DNA of 64,000 bases from Halobacteriovorax marinus SJ (lineage in GTDB: Bacteria; Bdellovibrionota; Bacteriovoracia; Bacteriovoracales; Bacteriovoracaceae), in contig NC_016620.1 in the NCBI RefSeq assembly GCF_000210915.2, positions 62,001 through 126,000 on the forward strand, written 5' to 3'. This document shows, piece after piece, positions 8,746 to 18,307 of this stretch. The notes beneath the pieces were generated by a model, which did no database searches, had not been told where the DNA came from, and saw only the letters and a program-made list of their open reading frames with translations. The position numbers and the translations under genes were made by a program. How positions within the stretch are numbered: position 1 is the stretch's first letter; every line of letters starts with the position of its first letter.

Positions 8746-9638
8746 GCTTAGAAGTCCTTTTAAAAAATATTGATGGTATCGAATTAGAGATTAATAAAGA
8801 TCTTACAAAGTTTAGTACGATGAGACTTAAGTGCTTTGGGGACTTAATTACGATTAAGACTTTAGAAGGGCTTAAGGGTGTATTGAAAACTTTAAATGAG
8901 AATTCAGTGGACTATCGAATTCTTGGAATGGGAGCGAATCAGCTGCTACCAGAATCTAGCGCAGTCCCTTTTATTAAGCTCTCTCTAGAGTTTGATAAGA
9001 GTTACTTAAATGAAGTTAGAGATTTGTATACTCTTCCAGCTTCGGTAACATTAAGTATTTTATCATCACATGCGGTTAGAAATGGATTGAAAGGTTGGGA
9101 ATCATTTACAGGGATTCCTGCGACATTAGGTGGTGCAGTCTTTATGAATGCAGGAACAAACCTTGGTGAAATTGGTCCATTGATTAAGAGAGTTTTTGTT
9201 GTAAATAAACAAGGTGAAGAAAAGATTTATGAAATGGATGAATCTTCATTTAGTTATCGAAAGCAAAACTTCTTGGCCGAAGGTGACTTTATCTACCAAG
9301 TTGAGATGAATCACTTTGGAGTTGATCCACTTATATCTAAACAAATTAAAGATTACTTAGAGCTAAGAAATAGAACTCAACCACTTAGGGAATGGACATG
9401 TGGTTGCGTCTTTAAAAATAGCAAAGAGAAGAGAACTTGCCTGGCCGGAAAATTTATTGATATAATGGGGCTTAAGGGACTTACTCTGAATGGAATGAGA
9501 ATAAGCCCAAAGCATGCCAACTTTATGGAAAATACAGATTCATGTTCTCATAAAGATGTCGTAGCTCTAATAAATATAATCAAGGAAGAGCTTTTGCTTC
9601 AATATGGTGTAGATTTTGAAACAGAAGTAAAACTTTAG
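8742..9638 (+). CDS. murB: UDP-N-acetylenolpyruvoylglucosamine reductase
   Basis: MurB is the FAD- and NADPH-dependent enzyme that reduces UDP-GlcNAc-enolpyruvate to UDP-MurNAc. The FAD-binding part shows LGMGANQLLP and FTGIPATLGGAVFMNAG. The C-terminal domain shows TCGCVFKN followed by AGKFID. Cys222 stands where many MurB enzymes have the catalytic serine; a cysteine also occurs there in other bacteria. The length of 298 residues is normal. Start and murC stop overlap by 4 bp, so the two are probably translationally coupled. Confidence 0.95.
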   Translation: MSLEVLLKNIDGIELEINKDLTKFSTMRLKCFGDLITIKTLEGLKGVLKTLNENSVDYRILGMGANQLLPESSAVPFIKLSLEFDKSYLNEVRDLYTLPASVTLSILSSHAVRNGLKGWESFTGIPATLGGAVFMNAGTNLGEIGPLIKRVFVVNKQGEEKIYEMDESSFSYRKQNFLAEGDFIYQVEMNHFGVDPLISKQIKDYLELRNRTQPLREWTCGCVFKNSKEKRTCLAGKFIDIMGLKGLTLNGMRISPKHANFMENTDSCSHKDVVALINIIKEELLLQYGVDFETEVKL

Positions 9639-9646
9639 GGCATTTA

Positions 9647-10426
9647 ATGATTAAAAACTCTGCAAAAATTAGATTTCTACTTATAGCTCCAGTTATATTG
9701 CTATTCGTTTTTATGGTTGAAGAGGGTGTGAGCTCTCTTGGAGTTGAGAAGCGACAAGAAGTTAAATATAGAACTTCATTTGGTAGATGCCCATCTAGAG
9801 CGGCCGGAACGCTGACTCTTCAATTAATTAAGTCATTTGAAAAAAATAAGTCACTAAAAGATGTAAAGACTAAAATTGTTAAAGACAAGCTTGATGAGAA
9901 GCACTTTATTTCATCTTATAAGGTGAAGTATGACCCTCTAAAGAAGTACCTACACTTTACCTATGAATGTCCTGAGCCTTTAATGAAGGTTCAGATCTAT
10001 AAGGAAGGTGGTCTTGAGTCATACGAAGCAGTCTTAGTTGATAATGGGAAACTCTTTGATCCAACTTATGAAGTTCTTCTTAGAAATGAGAAGAAGTTAA
10101 GTTACGACCTTCCTTACCTAGCTCTTCCTGTAGGAGACATGGACGAGAAGATTCAAAAAGATATTACTGAATTAGTCTCTGGTATGCCGTTAACTTTTAG
10201 AAAGAAGTTAGCAGAGATTATTATCAATGATGATAAAGAACTTACTATTATCCTCTCTCTAAATAATCACCCATCTAGTGTTTTCATGGGTGGCACAGAG
10301 TGGGGCGTGAAAATGACGAAGTTAGCCAAGATAGTTAACTATATGGAATTAAAGAAGAAAATACCGGCAATTATAAATCTTACAAATTCAAAAAAAGTTG
10401 TTGTCAAGTTTAACGACAAATTCTAA
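9647..10426 (+). CDS. ftsQ: Divergent FtsQ/DivIB-like division protein
   Basis: The call rests mainly on position between murB and ftsA, where FtsQ normally lies. The 259-residue product has one N-terminal membrane helix (about residues 9-24) and a periplasmic remainder, the FtsQ layout. The C-terminal region (a TEWG-containing segment, a helix, then INLTNSKKVVVKF) resembles the end of the FtsQ beta domain. The N-terminal POTRA part is not recognisable, so similarity is weak. FtsQ scaffolds FtsB/FtsL and regulates FtsWI. It lies 8 bp after murB. Confidence 0.6.
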   Translation: MIKNSAKIRFLLIAPVILLFVFMVEEGVSSLGVEKRQEVKYRTSFGRCPSRAAGTLTLQLIKSFEKNKSLKDVKTKIVKDKLDEKHFISSYKVKYDPLKKYLHFTYECPEPLMKVQIYKEGGLESYEAVLVDNGKLFDPTYEVLLRNEKKLSYDLPYLALPVGDMDEKIQKDITELVSGMPLTFRKKLAEIIINDDKELTIILSLNNHPSSVFMGGTEWGVKMTKLAKIVNYMELKKKIPAIINLTNSKKVVVKFNDKF

Positions 10427-10429
10427 AAT
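10401..10429 (+). promoter_or_regulatory. sigma70-type promoter for ftsA-ftsZ
   Basis: TTGTCA (10401-10406) and TAAAAT (10424-10429) are separated by 17 bp, within the last codons of the ftsQ-like gene and just after it. The predicted start near 10436 would give a 5' leader of roughly 70 nt containing a 7-bp hairpin (CCTACTT 10441-10447 with AAGTAGG 10455-10461). That hairpin lacks a T tract, so it is not a simple terminator. Confidence 0.55.
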
Positions 10430-10504
10430 TTTCATAATACCCTACTTAAAGTGTAAGTAGGCTTAATCAACGGATTGATTGAAAACCAGTGAGAAAGGAA
10501 TCTC

Positions 10505-11743
10505 ATGAACGAAAAAAATATCATAGTAGGCCTAGACGTTGGCACAACAAAAGTCTGCACCATTGTCGGTGTGCAAGGCCCTGACTCAGATTTAGAAATT
10601 ATTGGAATTGGAACTCATCCTAGTCATGGATTGAAGAAAGGCTCTGTCGTCAATATTGATAAGACAGTTCGCTCTATTCATAGCTCTCTAGAAGAAGCTA
10701 AACTCATGGCCGGTGTGAATATCAGTAGTGCAACCATTGGAATTGCAGGAAGTCATATTTATAGCTTCAATAGTTCTGGGGTTGTTGCCATTAAGGGGAA
10801 AGAGATTACTCCTGCTGATGTAGATAGAGTTCTTGAAGCGGCTAAAGCTGTCGTAATTCCTTCAGATAGAGAAGTTCTCCATGTCATCCCTCAAGAGTTT
10901 AGAGTGGATAATACAAATGGAATCAAAGATCCAGTTGGTATGTGTGGTGTTCGTTTAGAAGTTCACGTTCATATTGTGACTGGCTCTATCCCATTAATCC
11001 AAAACTTAGTTAAATGTGTTGAGCAAGCTGGCGTTGTTGCAAATAGAGTAACTCTTCAGCCGATCGCTTCATCAGAGTCAGTACTTTCTTTAGAAGAAAG
11101 AGAAATGGGTGTGATCCTCGTTGATATTGGTGGCGGAACAACTGACATTGCTATTTGGAAAGAGGGAAGTCTTATACACTCTCAAATTATTCCAGTAGGT
11201 GGAAATCATTTTACTAATGATTTGGCGATAGCACTTAAGATTCCTCATGCAGAAGCAGAGAGAATTAAAATTAATCATGGATGTGTTCTTGCTGAGCAAT
11301 TGAATCAATCGGCGCATATTACTGTACAAGGTTTAAGTGGAACAAAACCAAGAGAAGTACAACTTAGTTTAATAGCAGATGTTCTAGGAGCAAGAGCAGA
11401 AGAGTTATTCCAAATAATCAGAGACATTATTGCTGAGAAGAATTTAGGTAATGAAATAACTGGTGGGATTGTACTAACCGGTGGTGGAGCACTTATTAAA
11501 GGTGTGGCAGAGCTTGGTGAATACATAATTGAGAGGCCAACTAAAATTGGTTATCCAGCTCCTTTTGGTGGAATGACAAATATTATGCAAAACCCAAAGT
11601 TTTCAACTGTGCTTGGACTTTTGATTGAATCAAATAGAAAAGACAAAGTTCATAGCGTGGAAAATGATAGTAATAATAATCAAATGGATTTGATTGGAAA
11701 ATTTAGTGATTCCTTAAAATCTGTTTTTAAAGAAATTTTTTAA
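10505..11743 (+). CDS. ftsA: Cell division protein FtsA
   Basis: FtsA is the actin-like ATPase that tethers FtsZ to the inner membrane and recruits late division proteins. The 412-residue product has the N-terminal phosphate-1 motif (GLDVGTTKVCTIVG), the phosphate-2 motif (VDIGGGTTDIAIW) and the adenosine motif (GIVLTGGGALIKG). It ends in an amphipathic helix (IGKFSDSLKSVFKEIF), the membrane-targeting sequence. An AAGGA ribosome site precedes the ATG. FtsZ follows 13 bp downstream. Confidence 0.97.
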   Translation: MNEKNIIVGLDVGTTKVCTIVGVQGPDSDLEIIGIGTHPSHGLKKGSVVNIDKTVRSIHSSLEEAKLMAGVNISSATIGIAGSHIYSFNSSGVVAIKGKEITPADVDRVLEAAKAVVIPSDREVLHVIPQEFRVDNTNGIKDPVGMCGVRLEVHVHIVTGSIPLIQNLVKCVEQAGVVANRVTLQPIASSESVLSLEEREMGVILVDIGGGTTDIAIWKEGSLIHSQIIPVGGNHFTNDLAIALKIPHAEAERIKINHGCVLAEQLNQSAHITVQGLSGTKPREVQLSLIADVLGARAEELFQIIRDIIAEKNLGNEITGGIVLTGGGALIKGVAELGEYIIERPTKIGYPAPFGGMTNIMQNPKFSTVLGLLIESNRKDKVHSVENDSNNNQMDLIGKFSDSLKSVFKEIF

Positions 11744-11756
11744 TTAGGGGGGTCTC

Positions 11757-13268
11757 ATGTTTGAGATGACAGAAGAACAAGCAATTTTAACAGATGGTGC
11801 AAAAATCAGAGTTGTTGGTGTTGGTGGCGGTGGATGTAACGCTGTAAACACAATGATCAAAGCTGGGCTTACAGGTGTAGAATACATCGTAGCAAACACT
11901 GATCAGCAAGCACTAAACGCAAACTTAGCACCTACAAAGATTCAGCTTGGAGCTGAAATTACTAAGGGTCTTGGAGCAGGTGCAAATCCAGAAGTTGGAC
12001 GTAAGGCCGCAATGGATGAGTACGAAAAACTAAGTGAAGTACTTCAAGATTCAGATATGGTTTTCATTACTGCTGGTATGGGCGGTGGAACAGGTACTGG
12101 TGCAGCACCAGTAATTGCAAAGCTAGCAAAAGAGCTTGGAGCTCTAACTGTTGGTGTTGTAACTAAGCCATTTCTTTTCGAAGGTAAGAAGAGATTCCGT
12201 CAAGCAGATGCAGGGATTCAAGTTCTTGAAGAGAACGTCGATTCACTAATTACTATTCCAAATCAAAGACTGCTTTATATGGCAGGAGAGAGTCTATCTC
12301 TAGTAGATACATTTAAGAAAGCTGATGAAGTTTTACTAAATGCTGTTAGAGGTATCTCAGACCTAATCAATACTACTGGTCATATTAACGCTGACTTTGC
12401 TGACGTTAAGACTGTTATGGCAAATAAAGGTCTTGCACTTATGGGAACAGGGCTTTGTTCTGGACCTGATAGAGCGATTAAGGCAGCTACTGAAGCAATC
12501 AGCTCTCCACTACTAGAAGATATTTCTATTAACGGAGCAACAGGTATCATTATCAACATTACTGGTAATGGTTCTCTTACAATGCATGAAACAAATGAAG
12601 CTGTTACTTTAATTATGGAAGCAGCTGATGATGATGCAGAAATTATCTTTGGTACAGTTATCGACGATACAATGGAAGACAACATTAAGATCACAGTTGT
12701 TGCAACTGGTTTAGGTGGTCTAGAGAAAGTTGCAGCTCTTCCTCAAAATCGTTCAGAGCAAATGGTAGAAAAGCTAAGACCTGTTCAAGCTCAACAAGAA
12801 ACTCCAACTTCATGGAGACAAGAAGAGCAAACTGAAACAGTTAGAGAAGAAGTTTCTGTTTCAAGAGAGCAGCATATGGCACAACCACAACAAACATGGG
12901 CCGAGCCAAAAGCAACACCTGTTCGTGAAGAAGAGAGAGAGTTTACAAGAACTGCTCCTGAAACTACACAAACATGGAGAGAAGAAAAGAGCTGGAACGA
13001 AGAAACTAACTATAGAGCGTCTGAAGAATCTGGGCAGGGAACACTTGCACAGTCAATTAAAGATGCGGCAGCTAGATATGAGACTTCAAAAGTTGAGCAA
13101 ACACAAACAAGTCAACAAAGACCTGCTCAGCAAGAAACAGCATCTGCAAATAGAGCAAAATCAATTGCAGAAAAATTAGGGTTCATCAACTTTGATGAAG
13201 ATGAACTAGATACTCCATCATTCTTGAGAAAAGATGAGGGTGGATCACAGAAGAACGCAGAATTCTAA
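11757..13268 (+). CDS. ftsZ: Cell division GTPase FtsZ
   Basis: FtsZ polymerises into the Z ring at midcell. The tubulin-like GTPase domain covers about residues 15-330, with [11 protein letters not shown], the GGGTGTG signature ([12 protein letters not shown]) and the [10 protein letters not shown]7 loop. After it comes a Q/E-rich, low-complexity linker of about 140 residues. The end carries a hydrophobic conserved peptide ([11 protein letters not shown]) that normally binds FtsA. The length of 503 residues is long because of the linker. The ribosome site is a run of six G residues, consistent with strong expression. Confidence 0.98.
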   Translation: MFEMTEEQAILTDGAKIRVVGVGGGGCNAVNTMIKAGLTGVEYIVANTDQQALNANLAPTKIQLGAEITKGLGAGANPEVGRKAAMDEYEKLSEVLQDSDMVFITAGMGGGTGTGAAPVIAKLAKELGALTVGVVTKPFLFEGKKRFRQADAGIQVLEENVDSLITIPNQRLLYMAGESLSLVDTFKKADEVLLNAVRGISDLINTTGHINADFADVKTVMANKGLALMGTGLCSGPDRAIKAATEAISSPLLEDISINGATGIIINITGNGSLTMHETNEAVTLIMEAADDDAEIIFGTVIDDTMEDNIKITVVATGLGGLEKVAALPQNRSEQMVEKLRPVQAQQETPTSWRQEEQTETVREEVSVSREQHMAQPQQTWAEPKATPVREEEREFTRTAPETTQTWREEKSWNEETNYRASEESGQGTLAQSIKDAAARYETSKVEQTQTSQQRPAQQETASANRAKSIAEKLGFINFDEDELDTPSFLRKDEGGSQKNAEF

Positions 13269-13300
13269 TTGAGTTGCCCCCCAACTCAATAATATCAAGG

Positions 13301-13326
13301 CGCCTATAATTCGTTATAGGCGTCTT
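13301..13326 (+). terminator. Terminator after ftsZ
   Basis: A 9-bp stem CGCCTATAA / TTATAGGCG closes on a TTCG tetraloop and is followed by TCTTTAAT. Just before it, at 13269-13289, a second perfect 8-bp hairpin (TTGAGTTG / CAACTCAA) starts right after the ftsZ stop codon. The convergent gene on the minus strand ends at 13349, so the element may serve both directions. Confidence 0.75.
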
Positions 13327-13348
13327 TAATCAAAGAAAATCAAACTTA

Positions 13349-13747
13349 TTATTTATTCATTAATTGGTTGGCCTTGTTGGCCAAAGACTCGATAAATGCA
13401 GGTAGAAGAGTAATCGTGTCTTTTTTAAACTGAGTGGGACATTCTATCAGAAGTTTAGAGTTACTATACTTGATATTTGTTAGAGTGAAGCGAAAGCCTT
13501 GATCCTGCCAATTTTGCCAGCTTAATGCATAGTCTACACGTGTGAAGTCTCCTCCACCAAATGAGTGAGACTCCTCCCCTGGGAAAAGATCGGCGATGCA
13601 TATACTGTGTTCAATCTTTACGTTAGAGCTTAATAGATCAGATTCATATTGAAGTATTTTCTTATCATCAAAAGATCTCTTGGGAGCATTGACTTTATTT
13701 TTATTCATTATGTCTTCAATTGCATTCTTTAAGTTTTCATTGCTCAT
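13349..13747 (-). CDS. Uncharacterised 132-residue protein
   Basis: I do not recognise this family. The product is soluble, with no signal peptide or membrane helix. It has a polar N-terminal 30 residues, then a mixed segment with SHSFGGGDFTRVDY and ALSWQNWQDQGFRF, and a C-terminal helix. It is the last gene of the minus-strand run udk, rnj, zinc-finger-like protein. Its start overlaps the preceding gene by 11 bp, which supports it being a real coupled gene. No function can be inferred beyond this context. Confidence 0.75.
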   Translation of the reverse strand: MSNENLKNAIEDIMNKNKVNAPKRSFDDKKILQYESDLLSSNVKIEHSICIADLFPGEESHSFGGGDFTRVDYALSWQNWQDQGFRFTLTNIKYSNSKLLIECPTQFKKDTITLLPAFIESLANKANQLMNK

Positions 13748-14330
13748 CTTTTGTCTCTTCTTTCTCTTGTTTAAAACTCTCTATTTTCTTTGAGAGCTCT
13801 TCTTGATCTTTTTCTCTTACATGTAATTGGACATAAGTCTCAATAAAGTCATTCTCAACTTGAATCTTATAATCATTTAAAATATAGCTAGGAATCCCCT
13901 TTTCTTTCCAAAGGAACTTCTTGAAGTTGTAAATATAGACACCGTCTTCAGGATTGTCTGGAGTCGTTCTCTGATTTGTTATTGAGGTCCAAATATTATC
14001 TGCAAAAGTGTTGAAGTGTTCTGGACATAAATTAACTTTATCAATTTGTTTTAAGCAATCAACACAGAACTCTTCTTCACAGATAGAACAAATACCAACC
14101 GAGTTCCTCGTCTCATGATTCTTACAGACCCCAGTGCCTGAATCTAGGGTGCTGAGTTCCTTGTCTTTGTCTTTATTCTTTTCATTTCTGTGGATGGTTG
14201 AATTAGAGTCTGACTTACTTGCTTTAAGGTAATTTGCTAGAACCAACCCAGCTATAACGGCCAATACAATAATAAGTATTAGCAAGAGAATGATGATGAT
14301 CATCAATGTAGTGTCTAGAGTCTGATTCAT
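13737..14330 (-). CDS. Membrane-anchored protein with a B-box-like zinc finger
   Basis: One strong N-terminal membrane helix (about residues 8-32) is followed by a polar linker. A Cys/His cluster comes next: CKNHETRN, CSICEEEFCVDC, then LCPEHF, spaced like a B-box or similar treble-clef zinc site. The C-terminal part is a mixed segment ending in a charged, coiled-coil-like tail rich in E and K. The zinc-binding reading is from the spacing of the Cys and His residues. The cellular role is unknown. It lies 18 bp downstream of the RNase J gene on the same strand. Confidence 0.7.
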   Translation of the reverse strand: MNQTLDTTLMIIIILLLILIIVLAVIAGLVLANYLKASKSDSNSTIHRNEKNKDKDKELSTLDSGTGVCKNHETRNSVGICSICEEEFCVDCLKQIDKVNLCPEHFNTFADNIWTSITNQRTTPDNPEDGVYIYNFKKFLWKEKGIPSYILNDYKIQVENDFIETYVQLHVREKDQEELSKKIESFKQEKEETKDEQ

Positions 14331-14348
14331 AGAATAATTATAACTGAA

Positions 14349-15977
14349 CTAAACGAAGTGGACAACGGTAACGGGCTTGTACCCTAACCTATTATGTGCG
14401 TAGCGACGAATAATAATCCTAATCTCATCAGCTGTTTTCTCAAGTAATTTTACTTTTCTTCCACTTAATTCACTATTGATTAGGTACTCGAAGTCTTCTT
14501 TATCGTCGTTAAAGAAATTTGGTAGTCCAAAGAAGCTATATTCATATTGGATTTTTCTCTTAAGTAGTGAGTCTGTCTTGATAGAGAGAAATATGGCCCC
14601 TTGGTTAGAGAGCTTTCTTCTAACTGAGATATGTTCTCGCTCAATTTCTATCGCCTTACCATGAATTAAGATAGGCCTTAAGGGTGTTGTTTTTTGAACT
14701 TCAATTTCAAGTCTATTATTAATAGAGAGTTCGTCAAAGTTTGAAATGTGAATGGCCTGTGCGTTTGAATTTAGTGAATCGATAAATTCAATATGTTTCT
14801 TTAGAAAGAGAGACTCACCGTGAATGGGTACAATATAATCCGGTAGGTACTCTTGATAAAGTTTTGCTAAATCATTTCTACCAGGATGGCCTGATACATG
14901 AATGAGTTCATCTCTAGTTGAAATAATATCTATACCCTGCTCGGTGATTTCATTCTCTAGCAGAGAGATTTTCTTTTCATTACCTGGAATGGCCTTGGAA
15001 CTAATAACAAATAAATCTTTAGTTGTGGGCTTAAAATGAGTGTCCTCACCTTTTGCGACTCTTCTAAAAGATCCTCTGAAATCTCCTTGGCATCCACTTA
15101 GTATAACCACAACTTTCTTTTTGTTTGGAAGAGAGGCCTGGTCAATATAGTAATCGGACTCATTTAAAATACCACACTCAGCCGCTACAGCAGCATAGTT
15201 AATCATTGATCTTCCATAGAGAAGAACACGTCTACCCGATTCTTTTGCGGCCGTAATTGCTGAGGCGATTCTGTGTACATTTGAGCTAAAGCAAGTAAGG
15301 TAGATATTTTCATAATCTTTCTTGAAAATATTTTTAAAGTTATGAAGTACATCTCCTTCTGAAGGAGTTTCTAAGTTCGTAGATAGAATATTAGTGCTAT
15401 CTGCAAGAATAACTCTCTTTTCACAGTCTTTTGAGAGAGACTTTAGTTTTTTGAAGTCAAACTCTCGCTCGTATGGAGAGCGGTTATCAATCTTAAAATC
15501 AGAGACAATTAAAGTAGAGAACCTTTTCTTATTATCTTTAAAGAGAAGTCCATAGGTGTCAGGGATTGAATGATTAACATGGATTGGGTGAACGCAGAGA
15601 TCATTGAACTCAAGCACGGTGTTATGATCGTACTCTAATATATTTTTTGAAACCTTGGCATAGTCTAGCTTCTTACGCATTAAGAGTGCTGCAAACTTAG
15701 GGGCCCAAATAATAATCTCTGGAAACTTGTCGATGACATGAATAATCGCACCAATATGATCTTCGTGTCCGTGAGTTATAAGTAAATGTGTTGGAGGATT
15801 ATTGGTGAGCTCACTTAAATCTGGGATGAGGTAATTGATGTCAAAGAAGTCTTCACTTGGAAAGAGTATTCCAGCATCAACAATGATGTTGTCGTTCTCT
15901 GTCACGAAGCGGGTCATGTTAGAGCCAATCTGCCCTACGCCACCCACCGGTTGAATTTTTAACAACTCTTTAGTCAT
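14349..15977 (-). CDS. rnj: Ribonuclease J-type metallo-beta-lactamase RNase
   Basis: RNase J is a 5'-to-3' exo- and endoribonuclease in mRNA turnover and rRNA maturation. The metal site is visible: HGHEDHIGA (HxHxDH), HVNHSIPD, the aspartate in SDFKID, and a late histidine in SGHPGRNDL within the beta-CASP region. LADSTN and CFSSNVHR are further RNase J segments. The length of 542 residues matches the family. The start overlaps the udk stop by 8 bp. A general metallo-hydrolase is possible, but the beta-CASP features favour RNase J. Confidence 0.9.
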   Translation of the reverse strand: MTKELLKIQPVGGVGQIGSNMTRFVTENDNIIVDAGILFPSEDFFDINYLIPDLSELTNNPPTHLLITHGHEDHIGAIIHVIDKFPEIIIWAPKFAALLMRKKLDYAKVSKNILEYDHNTVLEFNDLCVHPIHVNHSIPDTYGLLFKDNKKRFSTLIVSDFKIDNRSPYEREFDFKKLKSLSKDCEKRVILADSTNILSTNLETPSEGDVLHNFKNIFKKDYENIYLTCFSSNVHRIASAITAAKESGRRVLLYGRSMINYAAVAAECGILNESDYYIDQASLPNKKKVVVILSGCQGDFRGSFRRVAKGEDTHFKPTTKDLFVISSKAIPGNEKKISLLENEITEQGIDIISTRDELIHVSGHPGRNDLAKLYQEYLPDYIVPIHGESLFLKKHIEFIDSLNSNAQAIHISNFDELSINNRLEIEVQKTTPLRPILIHGKAIEIEREHISVRRKLSNQGAIFLSIKTDSLLKRKIQYEYSFFGLPNFFNDDKEDFEYLINSELSGRKVKLLEKTADEIRIIIRRYAHNRLGYKPVTVVHFV

Positions 15978-16656
15978 GATTTAAATTTACTTGGTGGTTA
16001 TCTACTTCTAACCCACCTCTATTTAAGTTGGTTGTGTTAAGGCAGTACTTCCCTATCTTGTATAGTTCGTTTACTTTTGCGGAGAGGATTGAAGCTGCTA
16101 TATCTGTCTCTTCTCCAATGATAAAGTCAGCGTAATCTTTTTGAGGTGCTAAGAATTTATTGTACATTGGTCTAACAGTCTCATAGTACTGAGCGATAAC
16201 AGATTGAAGTGTTCTTCCACGCTCATTGACGTCTCTGTTAATACGTCTTGCAATTCTAATATCAGCGTCTACGTGAAGAAAGCAGCGAATATCTAGTAGC
16301 TCTCTAATTTCTTTGTCAAAAATTGAGAAAATTCCTTCAAATACAATCACATCACTTGGATTAAGTGTTGTTGTTTTCTGTAGTCTAGAAGAAGAAACAA
16401 AATCGTAAACGGGAACTTCGATGGGATTGCCACGCTTGAGCTCTGATAGATGTGTTCTTAAGAGCTCCCAGTCAAAAGCTGCGGGATGATCGTAATTTGG
16501 ATTTCCCTTTGCGGTATAGTGTTCTTGTGGCTGTACATTTAAATAATAGGAGTCCATGTGAAGAATTGAAATATCTTCTTTGACCATATTAATTAATTTA
16601 TTGGCGAAGGTTGTTTTACCTGAACCAGAGCCACCAGATATACCAATAAGATACAC
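15970..16656 (-). CDS. udk: Uridine kinase
   Basis: Udk phosphorylates uridine and cytidine to the monophosphates in pyrimidine salvage. The P-loop GISGGSGSGKTTFANKL is at residues 5-21. A DSYYLN segment, an NYDHPAAFDW substrate segment and VFEGIFSIF follow, then RINRDVNERGR (lid region). At 228 residues the size is right. The start codon is GTG, with a GGGGAA ribosome site upstream. It is the first gene of the minus-strand run. Confidence 0.9.
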   Translation of the reverse strand: MYLIGISGGSGSGKTTFANKLINMVKEDISILHMDSYYLNVQPQEHYTAKGNPNYDHPAAFDWELLRTHLSELKRGNPIEVPVYDFVSSSRLQKTTTLNPSDVIVFEGIFSIFDKEIRELLDIRCFLHVDADIRIARRINRDVNERGRTLQSVIAQYYETVRPMYNKFLAPQKDYADFIIGEETDIAASILSAKVNELYKIGKYCLNTTNLNRGGLEVDNHQVNLNHD

Positions 16657-16674
16657 AATAATTCCCCATTGAAG

Positions 16675-16703
16675 TTGTAATATTTAGCTTTAGCTAACAT
16701 AAT
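16675..16703 (+). promoter_or_regulatory. Candidate sigma70-type promoter for the 16766 operon
   Basis: TTGTAA (16675-16680) and CATAAT (16698-16703) are 17 bp apart in the divergent intergenic region. A TTAGC-TTTA-GCTAA inverted repeat lies in the spacer. The match is moderate. Confidence 0.4.
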
Positions 16704-16765
16704 AATAATATGCACTTATAACAATAATGAGGATAAAAAATACTCGCTATAAATAGGGATCTTTA

Positions 16766-18307
16766 ATGCAATTTAAGCAACTTATAAAAACTTTTCTAAT
16801 AAATTCTCTTATACCTTTTCTATTTATAACGAATCTGTCAGCAAAAAGTATAAAAATCGCTATTTCATCAGCACCATCCAATTTGAGCCCGTTCTATGCA
16901 ACGGATGCTAATTCTCAAAATATTAATAGATTGATTCATCTTACTTTGACAGATTTTACGAAGAAGATGAACTTTGAATGTCGTCTCTGTAGTTCATTTA
17001 AAGAAAGAATGGAGGGGAAAAAGCATATTATCAATTTTAAACTTAGGGATAACGTAAAGTTTTGGGATGGTACGAAAGTTTCAGCTGTAGATGTGTACAA
17101 CTCTTGGGAATACTTTACTGATACTAATTTTATTAAGTCGAAGTTTGCTCTAGGTCTATCAAGAATAAAAGATGTGAGAGTACTAAATAGTAATGAGGTT
17201 GAGTTGGTATATGATGAATATAACCCTGACAACCTATCTGATCTCGCGCTTTTAAAAATAGTAAAAATTGATAAGAAAGATGTCGCGAATAATATTGGCT
17301 ATGAGAAAATTATAGGCGCTGGCCCTTATAGAATTAGCAAAAGCACTGAGCTTGAAGTTGTTCTAAGCCCAGTTGCAGAAGGGGCTTCAGAGCTTATTTT
17401 TAAAGTTGTTAAAGACGAAACAACTCTAGCTCTTAAATTAATGAATAAAGAGATTGACCTCTCTCTTGCAACAGTTTCTCCAAGAAAGAATTTTTGGCTC
17501 AAAGAAAACGTTAAAGATATTAGCTTTCATAACGTTGAGGGAACAAACTTAATTTATCTGGGTGTGAATCATAAGAATGAATTTTTAAAAGATTTAAAAG
17601 TTAGAAAAGCAATTTCACTTCTAATACCGAGAGAAAAAATAATTAAGTATAAACTCAAAAATACTGCAACCCCGGCCTCTAGCTTTTTCTCTGAAGCATT
17701 TAGTTTTCTACATGTTAAGGACGGAGAAGATCCATATGATCCAAAGCAAAGTGAACTTCTATTGAAGGAGGCTGGCTTCAAAAAAGGTGAAGATGGAATC
17801 TGGGAGAAGGGTTCAAAGAAGTTAGCACTAACGTTTAGGGTCTCAAATAATAAGAATACAATAGAGACAGTTGAGACAATGAAAGACTTTCTTAAGAAGG
17901 GAGGGGTTTCTATTAATATTTCTGTTCAGGAGTGGGGAACCTTTTATAGAAACTTGAAGCAGGGAAATTTTGATCTCGCTATCGGACAATGGGTTGGTTT
18001 TACTGGTCCAGCTATTTTGAGATTTGTCTTTCATAGTGAATCTATTCCTCCAAACGGCGCAAATCGTGGATTTTATGTGAATAAGGAGTTCGACTCTTTT
18101 ATTGATAAGGCCACAACTGAGTTAGATGAGAAAAAGAGAAATAATTACTATAAAAAGGCTTTGGAGATTTCAAACCGTGAATATTCTTATATAAACCTCT
18201 GGCACCCAAATATTATCTGGATTGGTCGAAAGTGTCTGAAAAATTTAGACGTTCAGCCAAACGGAAGTTTTTTACCTTTATTAAAGATGGTTAACGATTG
18301 TGAATGA
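16766..18307 (+). CDS. Periplasmic peptide/solute-binding protein (family 5)
   Basis: This is a solute-binding protein of the OppA/DppA type (SBP_bac_5), which delivers peptides or similar ligands to an ABC importer. A Sec signal peptide covers about residues 1-26, ending LSAKS. KFWDGTKVSAVDVYNSWEYF and the GAGPYRIS segment are typical of the fold, and the length of 513 residues is normal. No permease or ATPase genes are adjacent, so its partners lie elsewhere or it works alone. The 3' end overlaps prmA by 8 bp. Confidence 0.85.
   Translation: MQFKQLIKTFLINSLIPFLFITNLSAKSIKIAISSAPSNLSPFYATDANSQNINRLIHLTLTDFTKKMNFECRLCSSFKERMEGKKHIINFKLRDNVKFWDGTKVSAVDVYNSWEYFTDTNFIKSKFALGLSRIKDVRVLNSNEVELVYDEYNPDNLSDLALLKIVKIDKKDVANNIGYEKIIGAGPYRISKSTELEVVLSPVAEGASELIFKVVKDETTLALKLMNKEIDLSLATVSPRKNFWLKENVKDISFHNVEGTNLIYLGVNHKNEFLKDLKVRKAISLLIPREKIIKYKLKNTATPASSFFSEAFSFLHVKDGEDPYDPKQSELLLKEAGFKKGEDGIWEKGSKKLALTFRVSNNKNTIETVETMKDFLKKGGVSINISVQEWGTFYRNLKQGNFDLAIGQWVGFTGPAILRFVFHSESIPPNGANRGFYVNKEFDSFIDKATTELDEKKRNNYYKKALEISNREYSYINLWHPNIIWIGRKCLKNLDVQPNGSFLPLLKMVNDCE

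Noticed and set aside
12380-12694. 104-residue open frame opposite ftsZ.
   Set aside because: It is a shadow of the ftsZ coding frame, made of low-complexity A/S/V/I runs.
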